DNA of 64,000 bases from Motiliproteus sp041586615 (lineage in GTDB: Bacteria; Pseudomonadota; Gammaproteobacteria; Pseudomonadales; Balneatricaceae): the NCBI GenBank assembly GCA_041586615.1, contig JBFGZS010000001.1, positions 1 to 64,000 of the forward strand, in the 5' to 3' direction. How positions within the stretch are numbered: position 1 is the first letter of the stretch; each line of letters starts with the position of its first letter. The notes under the pieces were generated by a model. It had not been told where the DNA came from, searched no databases, and saw nothing but the letters and a program-made list of their open reading frames with translations. Of the stretch, positions 1-8,747 are shown piece after piece. A program made the position numbers and the translations under genes.

Positions 1-140
1 AGGCCATTTTCGAGTATATCGAAGTGTTTTATAACCGGGTGCGGCTGCACTCCAGCAATGAATACATGAGTCCTGCGGACTATGAATCGGCGCTACGAGC
101 AGCTGCTTAAAAACATGTCCGGAAAACTGTTGCCAGATCA
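1..140 (+). mobile_element. IS3-family transposase C-terminus and right end (partial)
   Basis: The open frame entering from the left edge (codons from base 3, stop at 108-110) reads FEYIEVFYNRVRLHS followed by YMSPADYE. This is the typical C-terminal end of the IS3-family OrfB integrase (rve fold), where the last catalytic Glu lies a little upstream, outside the window. After the stop, the stretch ending in GCCAGATCA at about 140 looks like the right terminal inverted repeat, because IS3-family ends finish in CA. Only the last 35 codons are present, so the group and intactness cannot be judged. The exact end of the element is inferred. Confidence 0.75.
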
Positions 141-230
141 TGAACGATATAGCTGTGTGAGCAAGATAGCTGTACGAACAACATCGATGTACAAACAGCA
201 CCGATGCGCTAACAACATAAACGCAACGCG

Positions 231-1184
231 TTAGACGATCAAATCAAGAAAGGAACCTTGAGGGCTAATCGGGTCGACAGCGCCGGAGCGGATCAACTCC
301 TGGTGGACATCATTAAGGCGCTGATTCAAATCCTGCAACTGTTCCGCAAAGGCAACCTGCTGCTCACGGCTGCGTAGTAAACGCGCTTCGGCCTGCTGTT
401 GCTGCTCCTGACGCCTTTCTTCCTGCTCTTGTGCGCTCAACCGGCCCTCCTCGCTGCGCGTCGCCGCTCCAGACTCCGCCTCCGTTTGCTCGGATTCACG
501 CCCTTGCAAAGAATCTTTCAGGCTCGTGGACAGTTCTGCCTGCGCCTCCACCAGCAACGCCTGCGCCTGCGCGGCCACACGCAGGTCCTGTGCCGATGGA
601 TTTGAGGGCGCCAGGGCGGCTTGAATAACGGTACGGGCTTTTTCAATCGTCGCAGCAGGATCGCCGGAAACCCGCGACGTGTCGATACCGACCTCGCCGG
701 CGGTCGCATACAGCTTGCCGTCGGGACCGCGCGTGTAATCGTAACGGGGCGCACCGGCGAATCCGCCACCCGCCGCCGCATGGGCCGCCTCGTGGTTGCG
801 CACGTCCCGGTCTATATCACGTAACTGCTCAACCTGCCGTTTTTCTTCAGGCGCCAGCAGCGCCGGCCCGGCGGCTGTATCCTTTGCCTGCGTCTGGTCC
901 TTCTCGTTGACTGCTCGCGCCGTGTTCGCATTCCCGGTAGTCGTCGTTTGCCTGTCAGGCGGCTGCCCCACCCCAGACAAGGCAGGTGCCAGCACCGGGT
1001 CTTGGCTGCGTAGCGGTAATAATTCAGCGCCCTGAACGGATGCCAGCGCCTTGGAGGGTGTCGTCGAGGGGGCGACGGGAGGGGAAACGGTGGAGGTCGC
1101 ATCAGGACGCGCGGAAACACGCTCCCGATTCAGCAGTGTGCCGGAATGTACGCCTGTCTGCGATGACCCCACCGAGCCCAGCAC
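231..1184 (-). CDS. putative metalloprotease, CJM1_0395/SprA-related family
   Basis: This is a 317-residue protein starting at GTG, with a strong AGGAGG-like ribosome site just upstream. The middle carries VRNHEAAHAAAGG followed by YDYTRGPDGKLYATAGEV. That is the signature of the SprA-related family annotated as putative metalloproteases, with HEAAH as the HExxH-like zinc motif at about residues 131-135. The N-terminal 120 residues are low complexity (Ser, Thr, Pro, Ala), and the C-terminal third is Gln/Glu-rich and probably coiled coil. It has no signal peptide. The small gene at 1225-1521 lies 40 nt upstream on the same strand and may share its transcript. The family assignment is firm; activity and substrate are not known. 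Confidence 0.8.
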   Translation of the reverse strand: MLGSVGSSQTGVHSGTLLNRERVSARPDATSTVSPPVAPSTTPSKALASVQGAELLPLRSQDPVLAPALSGVGQPPDRQTTTTGNANTARAVNEKDQTQAKDTAAGPALLAPEEKRQVEQLRDIDRDVRNHEAAHAAAGGGFAGAPRYDYTRGPDGKLYATAGEVGIDTSRVSGDPAATIEKARTVIQAALAPSNPSAQDLRVAAQAQALLVEAQAELSTSLKDSLQGRESEQTEAESGAATRSEEGRLSAQEQEERRQEQQQQAEARLLRSREQQVAFAEQLQDLNQRLNDVHQELIRSGAVDPISPQGSFLDLIV

Positions 1185-1224
1185 GCTCCCCCTCCTGGGC
1201 GGACATCTCAGCCCGCCGAATTAT

Positions 1225-1521
1225 CTAAATGGTGATATCGACAACCTGGCCCTTTGCGGTTCCTTCGGTGGCCAGAACATCGCCGGTTGCGGTGACCAAC
1301 TGCGTCAGCGCTACCGCTTCGGTTTCCGCCACAGCAGAGCCCGAAACACTCGCTTCTATGGGCTGAACCGCCGTGCTAGCGCTGGTAACACCACTCACCT
1401 GAGTCGGATCTTGCACCGAACCATTCTCGGTCGCTGTCGGGGTACGACGTGCACCGTCGGCACCCTGGTTAGACACAGCCAGATTACTTTGTACGGCAGT
1501 CGTAAGGGAGGAGATCTGCAT
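1225..1521 (-). CDS. small hypothetical protein
   Basis: A 98-residue acidic protein, rich in Ala, Thr, Val and Ser, with no Cys, signal peptide or membrane segment. It begins MQISSLTTAVQSNLAVS and ends VVDITI. A GAGG ribosome site precedes the ATG. It is probably cotranscribed with the SprA-like metalloprotease gene 40 nt downstream. I do not recognise the family. The composition resembles small flagellum-associated or structural proteins, but that is only an impression. Confidence 0.55.
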   Translation of the reverse strand: MQISSLTTAVQSNLAVSNQGADGARRTPTATENGSVQDPTQVSGVTSASTAVQPIEASVSGSAVAETEAVALTQLVTATGDVLATEGTAKGQVVDITI

Positions 1522-1578
1522 GGCTAGCTACCTCGTGAATTCGCTCTGGCTTTGAGTATAACCCACCCTATTCTGCGT

Positions 1579-2274
1579 TCACACTTTAACCAACAGCGTT
1601 TCCATGCTCTGGGTCAACTGTTCGGCGCAAGCCCGAACGTCAATGTGCTCTTGGAAGGGTAGCTCACCCAGCAAGGGTGCGCGCAACATCGCCGTCAGCG
1701 TGTCACGGTTTTCAGCATAGCAGCTCATAGCCGGATCAACCTGATTAGCAACCCAGCCCGCCAGTTGCAATCCATCACGTTGAATGGCTTCTGCGGTCAG
1801 CAAGGCATGATTCAGGCAGCCCAGTCGCATACCCACCACCAAGATCACCGGCAACTGCAGCTCCCGGGCCAGGTCGGCCAGCGTTTCCCTGTGGTTAAGC
1901 GGCACCCGCCAGCCGCCGGCACCTTCAACCAACAAGAGGTCTGAGGGCTGCATCATGGCGCCACGGCAAAACCCGGCCAGACGGTCCGTGCTTAATGGCC
2001 GACCCTCGTGCTGAGCAGCAATATGCGGCGCAATGGCTTCCTGGAGGATAACCGGGTTAACCTGCTGATAGGGTAAGCGCACACTGCTGTGCTGCTGCAG
2101 CATCAGCGCATCTTCATTGCATAGCGTGCCGTCAACATCTTCCCCGCCGGCTGCCAGAGGTTTAAGCCCAAGACTGCGTAAGCCAAGCTGTTTCGCAGCC
2201 GCCAGCAACGCCGCCGTTACCAGCGTTTTTCCTACACCGGTATCGGTTCCGGCAACAAAATAACGCGCCCCCAT
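1579..2274 (-). CDS. bioD: dethiobiotin synthase
   Basis: BioD closes the ureido ring of dethiobiotin from 7,8-diaminopelargonate, CO2 and ATP in the cytoplasm. The 231-residue length is normal. The P-loop GTDTGVGKT lies at residues 9-17, followed by GLKPLAAGG and LVEGAGGWRVPL, all diagnostic for the family. The ATG has AAGGAG about 9 nt upstream. It is the last gene of a bioB-F-H-C-D operon, 70 nt after bioC; this is the order used in Pseudomonas. Confidence 0.97.
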   Translation of the reverse strand: MGARYFVAGTDTGVGKTLVTAALLAAAKQLGLRSLGLKPLAAGGEDVDGTLCNEDALMLQQHSSVRLPYQQVNPVILQEAIAPHIAAQHEGRPLSTDRLAGFCRGAMMQPSDLLLVEGAGGWRVPLNHRETLADLARELQLPVILVVGMRLGCLNHALLTAEAIQRDGLQLAGWVANQVDPAMSCYAENRDTLTAMLRAPLLGELPFQEHIDVRACAEQLTQSMETLLVKV

Positions 2275-2344
2275 GTGCGGCCACTCCTTCGGTTAACGTC
2301 TACATATCGACAAGCACGCCAATACCCGCGATAGTCATTGATGT

Positions 2345-3184
2345 TTAAGGTTTTTGTGCCAGCACGTAGAAGACCTGGTACGTGGCGGGCAACAGCCCAT
2401 CGTCGCCACGAAATGCCTCATAGGCGGCAAGAAACGCCTGGATTCGCTGGCGACCGGCTAATCCGGTTAAACGGCCGGCATTGAGGTTATGCGCGCCAAT
2501 GCCTTTAAGCTCATCCGTTAATTGCTTCAGGCGTGCGTAACGCAACACGATTTCTGCTTCTTGCAGATCGATCCGTGTAAAGCGCGACGTCAGCGCCGCC
2601 GCTAAATCGGGCAACGGCGTAAAGTGATTCACATGCTGATAACGATCAACCGCCGACCAGGCATTTCGCAGCTCCACCAAGGTTTGCGGCCCCAATGTTG
2701 CGACCGCCAGCAAGCCACCGGGCCTAAGCACGCGCAACAGTTCATCGAACAAACGCTGCGGGTCTTCGCACCACTGTATCGCCAAGCTGCTAAAGATCTG
2801 ATCGACACTGTTATCCGCCAAGGGCAAGCGCTCGGCATCAGCACAGAGCCAGTGAATCCCGGCATGATCACGCTGCTGACAGGCATAACGGAGCATGCCC
2901 TGCGCCAGATCGAGGCCAATGACCCGCTGCTGACCGCTACGCATCAGCAAGGCCTGACTGAAATAACCGGTACCGCAACCCAGATCCAGACAGCAACCGA
3001 CACCTTGCGCCGGCATCCGACGCAGCAATTCATGCCCGATACGCCGCTGCAGGGCCGCCATGGTATCGTAACTTCCGGCCGCTCTACTGAAGGAATGGGC
3101 GATCTGCACTTTATCGATCGCCGCTCGCGACCCTGTTTCAACCCCCGCTTGGCCCACGCCGGTTTCGGTGCAGCAGCTAGGCAT
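2345..3184 (-). CDS. bioC: malonyl-ACP O-methyltransferase
   Basis: BioC methylates malonyl-ACP so that it can be elongated to pimeloyl-ACP methyl ester, the first committed step of pimelate formation. The SAM-binding motif is LDLGCGTGYFSQAL, and LRVLRPGGLLAVATLG follows, as in class I methyltransferases. I place the start at the ATG at 3184 (279 aa), which has AGGTGG 6 nt upstream. The frame is open further upstream, but only to a TTG at 3205. This start overlaps the end of bioH by 8 nt, so translational coupling is likely. Confidence 0.95.
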   Translation of the reverse strand: MPSCCTETGVGQAGVETGSRAAIDKVQIAHSFSRAAGSYDTMAALQRRIGHELLRRMPAQGVGCCLDLGCGTGYFSQALLMRSGQQRVIGLDLAQGMLRYACQQRDHAGIHWLCADAERLPLADNSVDQIFSSLAIQWCEDPQRLFDELLRVLRPGGLLAVATLGPQTLVELRNAWSAVDRYQHVNHFTPLPDLAAALTSRFTRIDLQEAEIVLRYARLKQLTDELKGIGAHNLNAGRLTGLAGRQRIQAFLAAYEAFRGDDGLLPATYQVFYVLAQKP

Positions 3185-3977
3185 CGACGCCACCTCGTTG
3201 ATCAAGCACCGACTGCGTGAAGCTCAACAGGGTATTGGCGACGAATTCAGGGGCGGAAAGAAAGGGTAGATGACTGCAATCAGGCACAATAACCGACCGA
3301 TCGGGGCAAGGCATCCGCGGCGCAATGGCGGCCGGCACCAGCGGGTCGATATCCCCAAACAGGTGCAGACGCGGGCAGCGCAGCGCCGCGAACATCGGTC
3401 GGTGGTCCTCGCCGAGCAACGCTAGCGCGGGGAGCAATGCGTCGCTACCGCTCGCCGCGCTAGCCAGTAAAGGCTTGAGTGTTTTCAGCAGCCTACGCGC
3501 CTGAGGATCGCCTTGAACCTGCAGCATCAAAAACCGTTGCAAGGCTTTAACCGGGTTCGCTGCTACCTGAGCCTGAAACTGCTCAAACACGATTTTCTCC
3601 ATACCGGGCCAGGCCTCACGGCCGACAAAACACGGGTTGCAGGCCAACGTGATCACCCCCGCGACCGGGTGGCGCGTCGCCACCGCGGCGGCGAACACAC
3701 CGCCCAACGACCAGCCCAACCAAAACGCGTTAGCCGGTGCGACGGCGGCTATTTGATCAGCCAGGGCTTCAAGTCGGTAAGGCTGGCGTACGGCGCTGCG
3801 TCCCAGCCCCGGCAGATCGATCAGGGTGAGGCGAAAATGGCGCTGCAAATAAGGCGTCCAGTCCGACCAGACTCCGCTGTGCATCCCCCAGCCATGCAGC
3901 AAGACCAGCTCAGGGCGCAGCGCGTCTGTTGCTGCCGTGCTGTCGTCAGGAGGCAGACGTTCAACATAGAGACTCAT
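3177..3977 (-). CDS. bioH: pimeloyl-ACP methyl ester esterase
   Basis: BioH removes the methyl ester from pimeloyl-ACP, ending the BioC-initiated chain. This 266-residue alpha/beta hydrolase has the oxyanion loop LLHGWGMHSGVW (about 26-37), the nucleophile elbow GWSLGG with Ser90, an acid at LFGDIDPLVP and the catalytic His in CSHLPF near residue 236. Its start overlaps the bioF stop by 4 nt. Presence of bioH next to bioC inside the operon is the Pseudomonas-like arrangement; enteric bacteria keep bioH elsewhere. Confidence 0.95.
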   Translation of the reverse strand: MSLYVERLPPDDSTAATDALRPELVLLHGWGMHSGVWSDWTPYLQRHFRLTLIDLPGLGRSAVRQPYRLEALADQIAAVAPANAFWLGWSLGGVFAAAVATRHPVAGVITLACNPCFVGREAWPGMEKIVFEQFQAQVAANPVKALQRFLMLQVQGDPQARRLLKTLKPLLASAASGSDALLPALALLGEDHRPMFAALRCPRLHLFGDIDPLVPAAIAPRMPCPDRSVIVPDCSHLPFLSAPEFVANTLLSFTQSVLDQRGGVDA

Positions 3978-5140
3978 GCCTGCGCCCCTACCTTCTCGAG
4001 TCCTTGTAACAACTGGTCCACCTGCGCCTCGCTATGCGCGGCGCTCAAGGTCACCCGTAACCGGCTGCTACCGGCGGGTACGGTGGGTGGGCGAATCGCG
4101 GTAACAAATAAACCTTCGGCCTCCAGCGCCGTACTCAGCGCCATGGCCCGCGCCGAGTCACCGACCCAGATTGGCTGAATCGGTGTGGCCGAATCCATCA
4201 GCGTCAGACCGATCGCTTCGGCACCGCGCCGAAAACGCTGAATCAAGTTCCTCAGGTGCTCACGGCGTTCTTGCCCGTCACGCACCAGGCGCAGACTGGC
4301 CAGGCTCGCTGCGGCCACCGCCGGCGGCATCGCCGTGGTATAGATATAACTGCGGGCAAACTGGATCAGGGTTTCGATCAAGGTCTCGCTGCCGGCGACG
4401 AACGCCCCGGCACTGCCAAAACCCTTACCCAGCGTCCCCATCAACACCTGTACATCATCGCTGCCAAGGCCGAACTGATCGACACAGCCTCCTCCCCCGG
4501 GCCCGAGACAACCGAGGCCGTGCGCATCGTCCACCATCACCCACGCGCCTTCACGGCGTGCCGTTTGGCACAGCGCGGGCAGGTCGGCGACATCACCGTC
4601 CATACTGAATACGCCATCGGTCACCACCAGCTTGCGCGTGGCATCACTCGCGGCTAATCGGGAGGCCAGGCTGGCGCTATCGTTATGCAGATAGCGCTGA
4701 AAGCGGGCACCGCTGAGCAAACCGGCATCCAACAGCGAGGCATGATTAAGCCGATCCTCGAACACGGCATCGCCCTTTCCCAGCAAGCCGGTAATGGCGC
4801 CCAGGTTGGCCATATAACCGGTCGAGAACAGGAGAGCCCGAGGCCGGCCGGTAAATTCCGCCAGCGCTTCTTCCAGCTCATGATGATACTGGCTATGGCC
4901 ATTGACCAGATGCGAAGCCCCACTGCCAACACCATAGTGATCGGCAGCGGTTTTAAACGCCTTGACCACCTCGGGATGGTTGGCCAGGCCCAGGTAATCA
5001 TTGCTGCAAAAACCCAGGTAGGCGTTGCCGTTCACGATCACCTGCGGCCCTTGCGGGCTTTCCAGGGTGCGCCGACGCCGGTAAAGATGCTGCTGCTGCC
5101 TAAGCACCAGACTTTCGGCCAGATCGTCGAAACCGCTCAT
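3974..5140 (-). CDS. bioF: 8-amino-7-oxononanoate synthase
   Basis: BioF condenses pimeloyl-ACP (or -CoA) with alanine, using PLP. The 388-residue protein is standard length. It shows FCSNDYLGLA, the VGSGASHLVNG segment, DDAHGLG (PLP-ring contact) and the Schiff-base lysine in MGTLGKGFG at about residue 239. It overlaps bioH by 4 nt and follows bioB after 84 nt. That gap contains two copies of ATTCAAGCC next to each other and two copies of CGTACGT, without an obvious promoter. Confidence 0.97.
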   Translation of the reverse strand: MSGFDDLAESLVLRQQQHLYRRRRTLESPQGPQVIVNGNAYLGFCSNDYLGLANHPEVVKAFKTAADHYGVGSGASHLVNGHSQYHHELEEALAEFTGRPRALLFSTGYMANLGAITGLLGKGDAVFEDRLNHASLLDAGLLSGARFQRYLHNDSASLASRLAASDATRKLVVTDGVFSMDGDVADLPALCQTARREGAWVMVDDAHGLGCLGPGGGGCVDQFGLGSDDVQVLMGTLGKGFGSAGAFVAGSETLIETLIQFARSYIYTTAMPPAVAAASLASLRLVRDGQERREHLRNLIQRFRRGAEAIGLTLMDSATPIQPIWVGDSARAMALSTALEAEGLFVTAIRPPTVPAGSSRLRVTLSAAHSEAQVDQLLQGLEKVGAQA

Positions 5141-5224
5141 TGGCCGCCTTCCCGGTGAGTGGAAAAGCTCACTTGGCCGTCGATCAGCCGTACGTGACTA
5201 AATTCAAGCCATTCAAGCCGTACG

Positions 5225-6274
5225 TTAACCGGCATTATAAAAGAGTCCGGCACTACTCTGCTCATCCACGCTGTGCAAAATAGCCTGCTCCTGCGCCTCA
5301 TCGGAAACCCCTTCCCGGCGCGCCGGATGAATACCGAGTTTACGGAACAGCGCACGGTCGGCATCGGCCTCGGGGTTTTCAGTGGTCAGCAGTTTTTCAC
5401 CGTAAAAGATCGAATTAGCACCGGCCAGGAAGCACAAGGCTTGCATCTGCTCATTCATCTGCTGACGGCCTGCAGACAGGCGCACATGCGAGCGGGGCAT
5501 CATTATGCGGGCGACGGCCAGCGTGCGGATAAAGTCAAAGGGCTCGAGGCTGTCGGCATTCTCTAGCGGTGTGCCCTCCACCCGCACCAGCATATTGATC
5601 GGCACGCTCTCGGGATGGTCCGGCAAATTCGCCAATGTCAGCAATAAGCCGACCCGGTCCCGCTGCGCTTCGCCCATGCCCAAAATACCGCCACAGCAGA
5701 CTTTCATACCGGAATTACGCACATTCTGCAGCGTATCAAGGCGATCCTGGAAGGTGCGCGTGGTGATAATCTCACCGTAATATTCCGGCGAGGTATCCAG
5801 ATTATGGTTGTAGTAATCCAGACCCGCATCGGCCAACGAATCAGACTGCGATTGATCCAGCATGCCCAGTGTCATACAGGCCTCTAGGCCCATCGCCTTG
5901 ACGCCACGGATCATCTCAACCACGTAGGGCATATCTTTGCTACGCGGACTGCTCCAGGCCGCCCCCATACAGAAACGGGTCGCACCTTTCTCCTTCGCGG
6001 CTTCTGCTTCACGCAGGACCTGCTTGACCTTCATGAGTCGTTCAACCTCGAGATCATTGCAGTGATGCGCGCTCTGCGGGCAATACTTACAATCTTCGGG
6101 ACAGGCGCCGGTCTTGATAGACAGCAACGTGCTGACCTGCACGGCATTGGCATCAAAATGCTGACGGTGCACGGTCTGCGCCTGGAACATCAGGTCATTG
6201 AAAGGCAGGTCAAATAACGCTTGCACCTCGTCGGCGCTCCAGTCATGGCGGGGCGCAGCAGTAACAGTCGACAT
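5225..6274 (-). CDS. bioB: biotin synthase
   Basis: BioB is the radical-SAM enzyme that inserts sulfur into dethiobiotin. The 4Fe-4S motif CPEDCKYC lies at Cys58, Cys62 and Cys65. The downstream segments RFCMGAAW, CCGGILGMGE and RLSAGRQQM match the family. I choose the ATG at 6274 (349 aa) because AGGAAG sits 7 nt upstream; an in-frame ATG at 6298 lies inside a terminator-like hairpin and has no ribosome site. This is the first gene of the biotin operon. A sigma70-type promoter and an intrinsic-terminator-like hairpin lie in its leader. Confidence 0.97.
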   Translation of the reverse strand: MSTVTAAPRHDWSADEVQALFDLPFNDLMFQAQTVHRQHFDANAVQVSTLLSIKTGACPEDCKYCPQSAHHCNDLEVERLMKVKQVLREAEAAKEKGATRFCMGAAWSSPRSKDMPYVVEMIRGVKAMGLEACMTLGMLDQSQSDSLADAGLDYYNHNLDTSPEYYGEIITTRTFQDRLDTLQNVRNSGMKVCCGGILGMGEAQRDRVGLLLTLANLPDHPESVPINMLVRVEGTPLENADSLEPFDFIRTLAVARIMMPRSHVRLSAGRQQMNEQMQALCFLAGANSIFYGEKLLTTENPEADADRALFRKLGIHPARREGVSDEAQEQAILHSVDEQSSAGLFYNAG

Positions 6275-6296
6275 AACAATACTTCCTGACATCAGC

Positions 6297-6320
6297 AAAA
6301 AAAACCGCCGGCTTCGGCGG
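6297..6320 (-). terminator. intrinsic-terminator-like hairpin in the bioB leader
   Basis: Read on the minus strand, CCGCCG-AAGC-CGGCGG is followed at once by eight T residues. This is a textbook rho-independent terminator, but it lies between the predicted bioB promoter and the bioB ribosome site. It could be an attenuator. No clear antiterminator partner is visible; an upstream GGATC/GATCC pairing is compatible with the hairpin rather than exclusive of it. Confidence 0.75.
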
Positions 6321-6395
6321 CCGGATCAATACGCAGAACAGATCCCGGATCACCACAGACACCCAGGTTCGGTACGTTTGTGGCACAATGCGCTC

Positions 6396-6423
6396 ATCTT
6401 ACGGGGCAAACGGATTTTGTCAA
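6396..6423 (-). promoter_or_regulatory. bioB promoter, possible BirA site
   Basis: On the minus strand TTGACA (6423-6418) and TAAGAT (6401-6396) are separated by 16 nt, giving a strong sigma70-type promoter with an expected start near 6388. The -35 lies within GGTTGACAA, whose complement TTGTCAACC (6417-6425) resembles a half of the BirA operator. The second half 15 nt away (AGACTACAT) is poor, so the BirA assignment is weak. The element overlaps the start of comF. Confidence 0.6.
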
Positions 6424-6426
6424 CCG

Positions 6427-7248
6427 ATGCAAAAACGCAAAGACTACATCAGGCGATTTATTGACCGACTCTTACCTTCGTTATGCCTGCTCTGCCAGGC
6501 GAAGTGCCAGGGAGCGGCTCTACTTTGCCAAGGGTGCCAGTACGATCTACCCTATTTACAGCACGGCTGCTATCAATGCGCCGAGCCCCTGGCCGACAAC
6601 GTATCGGCCACCAAGCCCGGCGCGTTAACGCATCACTCCTCGCTAACCGACCCTGGTATCCGACGCTGCGGGCGCTGTTTAAGGCAACCGCCCGCATTCG
6701 ATCACTGCGTGGCTCCGCTGCTGTATGACTTCCCGGTCAATCGCCTGATCCGCAACCTCAAGGAACAGGGTGATGCACGCGCGGCGCTGTGTCTGGCGTC
6801 GGTGTTCACCCATTGCCTGGAGCGCGATTCGTCCAACAGCCCAGGTCCCGAACTGCTGATACCCGTGCCGCTGCACCCCCGCCGATTACGCCAGCGCGGT
6901 TTTAACCAAGCCCAGGCGATTGCCGCGTCGTTAGGCCGGTCGCTGCATATCCCCCTCGACAATCGTGCCGTAACCCGCGTGCGCGATTCACCGCACCAAC
7001 AAGGACTTGGCGCCGATGCTCGCCGGCATAATCTAAGCAATGCGTTCTCGGTTCAGGGCTGTTTTGAAGGCGTCCATCTGGCGCTTGTGGACGATGTGAT
7101 CACCACCGGCAGCACATTGAATGCAGTCGCTCAGCAATTCAAACAGGCCGGCGCCCGACAGGTCGACGCCTGGTGCCTGGCGCGTACGCCAAACCCGCGC
7201 AACACACCGCGTGGAGGTGGTAGCATGAATCGGTCTAATCAGACATAA
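6427..7248 (+). CDS. comF: ComF family phosphoribosyltransferase-like protein
   Basis: A 273-residue protein from the ATG at 6427; an in-frame ATG lies 39 nt upstream, and neither start has a good ribosome site. The N-terminus carries a zinc-finger-like set of cysteines (CLLC, CQGC, CYQC and later CGRC). The C-terminal half is the type I PRTase fold with the PRPP loop LALVDDVITTGST. ComF is linked to DNA uptake or DNA maintenance in competent bacteria. It is divergent from bioB and shares the promoter region. Neighbourhood with bio genes is common in gammaproteobacteria. Confidence 0.92.
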   Translation: MQKRKDYIRRFIDRLLPSLCLLCQAKCQGAALLCQGCQYDLPYLQHGCYQCAEPLADNVSATKPGALTHHSSLTDPGIRRCGRCLRQPPAFDHCVAPLLYDFPVNRLIRNLKEQGDARAALCLASVFTHCLERDSSNSPGPELLIPVPLHPRRLRQRGFNQAQAIAASLGRSLHIPLDNRAVTRVRDSPHQQGLGADARRHNLSNAFSVQGCFEGVHLALVDDVITTGSTLNAVAQQFKQAGARQVDAWCLARTPNPRNTPRGGGSMNRSNQT

Positions 7249-7254
7249 TCGCGG

Positions 7255-7286
7255 CAAACTGTACTCACGACAAACTTTACTCACGA
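7255..7286 (+). repeat. tandem 16-nt repeat upstream of modA
   Basis: CAAACTGTACTCACGA is followed without a gap by CAAACTTTACTCACGA (one mismatch). The pair fills most of the 47 nt between the comF stop and the modA start. It does not resemble the inverted ModE box. Role unknown. Confidence 0.8.
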
Positions 7287-7295
7287 AAGACCGCC

Positions 7296-8063
7296 ATGAT
7301 TCGACGCCTGTTGACCATATTCCTGTCAGGGATGACGCTATTTTCCGCATCGGTGCCTGCAGAACCGATAGCGGTAGCCGTTGCGGCTAATTTCCGTACG
7401 ACACTCCAGCAACTGTCCCAACACTTTGAAGCAGAACAGGGCGATAAGGTCCGCATCAGCAGCGCCTCTACCGGCATACTTTATGCACAAATCCGCCGAG
7501 GCGCGCCCTTCGATCTCTTGCTGGCTGCCGATCAGCAACGTCCGCAACGCCTTGAGCAGGAAGGGGAGAGCGTTGCAGGCAGCCGCTTCACCTATGCCCT
7601 TGGCCGCCTCGCTCTCTGGATACCCGCAGCCCCCAGTAAAGTTTCCGCCCAGTCTCTTGGCTCGGTGGCACGCCTGGCCATTGCCAACCCGAAAACGGCC
7701 CCCTATGGCCTGGCCGCCCAGGAGACCCTCAGCAACCTGGGCGTCACGCCACCCCGCCTGGTACAGGGCACCAATATCGCGCAAACCTATCAATTTGTAG
7801 CATCGGGCAATGCCGAAGCCGGACTGGTCGCGCTGGCGCAACTCAAGCAGGCCAACGCCGCACCAGACAGTTACTGGATCGTACCGGCAACGCTCCACCA
7901 GCCGATCCAACAGCAGGCGCTGCTGCTAAAACGGGCGGGGGATAATGCCGCCGCACAACGCTTCTACCACTTCCTTCGCAGCGATAACGCCGCCGCGCTG
8001 ATCACTCAGGCCGGCTACGACCTACCCGATGCGGCCCGGCGCCAGGCATCAGGACACGATTGA
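7296..8063 (+). CDS. modA: molybdate ABC transporter, periplasmic binding protein
   Basis: A 255-residue solute-binding protein with a signal peptide (cleavage likely after VPA22). The mature N-terminus IAVAVAANFRTTLQQL, the SASTGILYAQIRRGAPFD segment and ETLSNLGV match ModA, which captures molybdate or tungstate in the periplasm. It abuts modB, which begins on the base after the modA stop, so the three mod genes form one operon. No molybdenum-cofactor genes are in the window. Confidence 0.95.
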   Translation: MIRRLLTIFLSGMTLFSASVPAEPIAVAVAANFRTTLQQLSQHFEAEQGDKVRISSASTGILYAQIRRGAPFDLLLAADQQRPQRLEQEGESVAGSRFTYALGRLALWIPAAPSKVSAQSLGSVARLAIANPKTAPYGLAAQETLSNLGVTPPRLVQGTNIAQTYQFVASGNAEAGLVALAQLKQANAAPDSYWIVPATLHQPIQQQALLLKRAGDNAAAQRFYHFLRSDNAAALITQAGYDLPDAARRQASGHD

Positions 8064-8747
8064 ATGTTACTATCCCACGATTTACAAGCCTTGTGGCTAA
8101 CCCTGGAACTGGCCGGCCTTTCCACGCTGATTTTATTAATTCTGGGTCTGCCACTTGCCTGGTGGCTGGCGCACAGGGACCACATGGGCAAACGGCTCAT
8201 TGAAGTGTTGGTCGCGCTGCCATTGGTCCTGCCCCCCACCGTGCTGGGATTTTATCTGCTCATCGCCTTCGCGCCACAGAGCACCTTAGGCCAGGGTTGG
8301 CTCGCGCTGACCGGCACACAACTAGCGTTTAGTTTTTCAGGTCTGGTCCTGGGATCGGTCCTTTATTCGCTGCCCTTTGTGGTGCAGCCTTTGCAAGCCA
8401 GTTTCAGTCAACTCGACCGACGCCTGCTGGAAAACGCAGCCATCCTCGGCGCCTCCACGCTGGATCGGTTCTTCACGGTAGTTATTCCGCTGTGTCGACG
8501 TGGGCTCTTGACGGCGATCACCCTCGGTTTCGCCCACACCGTCGGCGAATTCGGGGTGGTCTTGATGATCGGCGGCAACATACCCGGTGAAACCCAGGTT
8601 CTGTCTATCGCCCTGTTTGATCACGTAGAGACCTTGGAGTACGAGCGAGCACACTTAATGGCCGGCGGCTTGCTGCTGTTCTCCTTTGTGTTGCTGATGC
8701 TGCTTTACACCCAGGGACGTAACGGTAACTATCGGGTGCACACATGA
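8064..8747 (+). CDS. modB: molybdate ABC transporter, permease
   Basis: A 227-residue inner-membrane protein with about five hydrophobic segments. The cytoplasmic EAA-type loop ENAAILGAS with VIPL and the ALPLVLPPTVLGFYLL segment are typical of ModB. It would form the homodimeric channel with ModC. It starts directly after modA and overlaps modC by 4 nt. Confidence 0.95.
   Translation: MLLSHDLQALWLTLELAGLSTLILLILGLPLAWWLAHRDHMGKRLIEVLVALPLVLPPTVLGFYLLIAFAPQSTLGQGWLALTGTQLAFSFSGLVLGSVLYSLPFVVQPLQASFSQLDRRLLENAAILGASTLDRFFTVVIPLCRRGLLTAITLGFAHTVGEFGVVLMIGGNIPGETQVLSIALFDHVETLEYERAHLMAGGLLLFSFVLLMLLYTQGRNGNYRVHT

Noticed and set aside
6417..6449. BirA operator at bioB
   Set aside because: Only one half (TTGTCAACC) is good; the second matches about five of nine positions, so I mention it only within the promoter entry.
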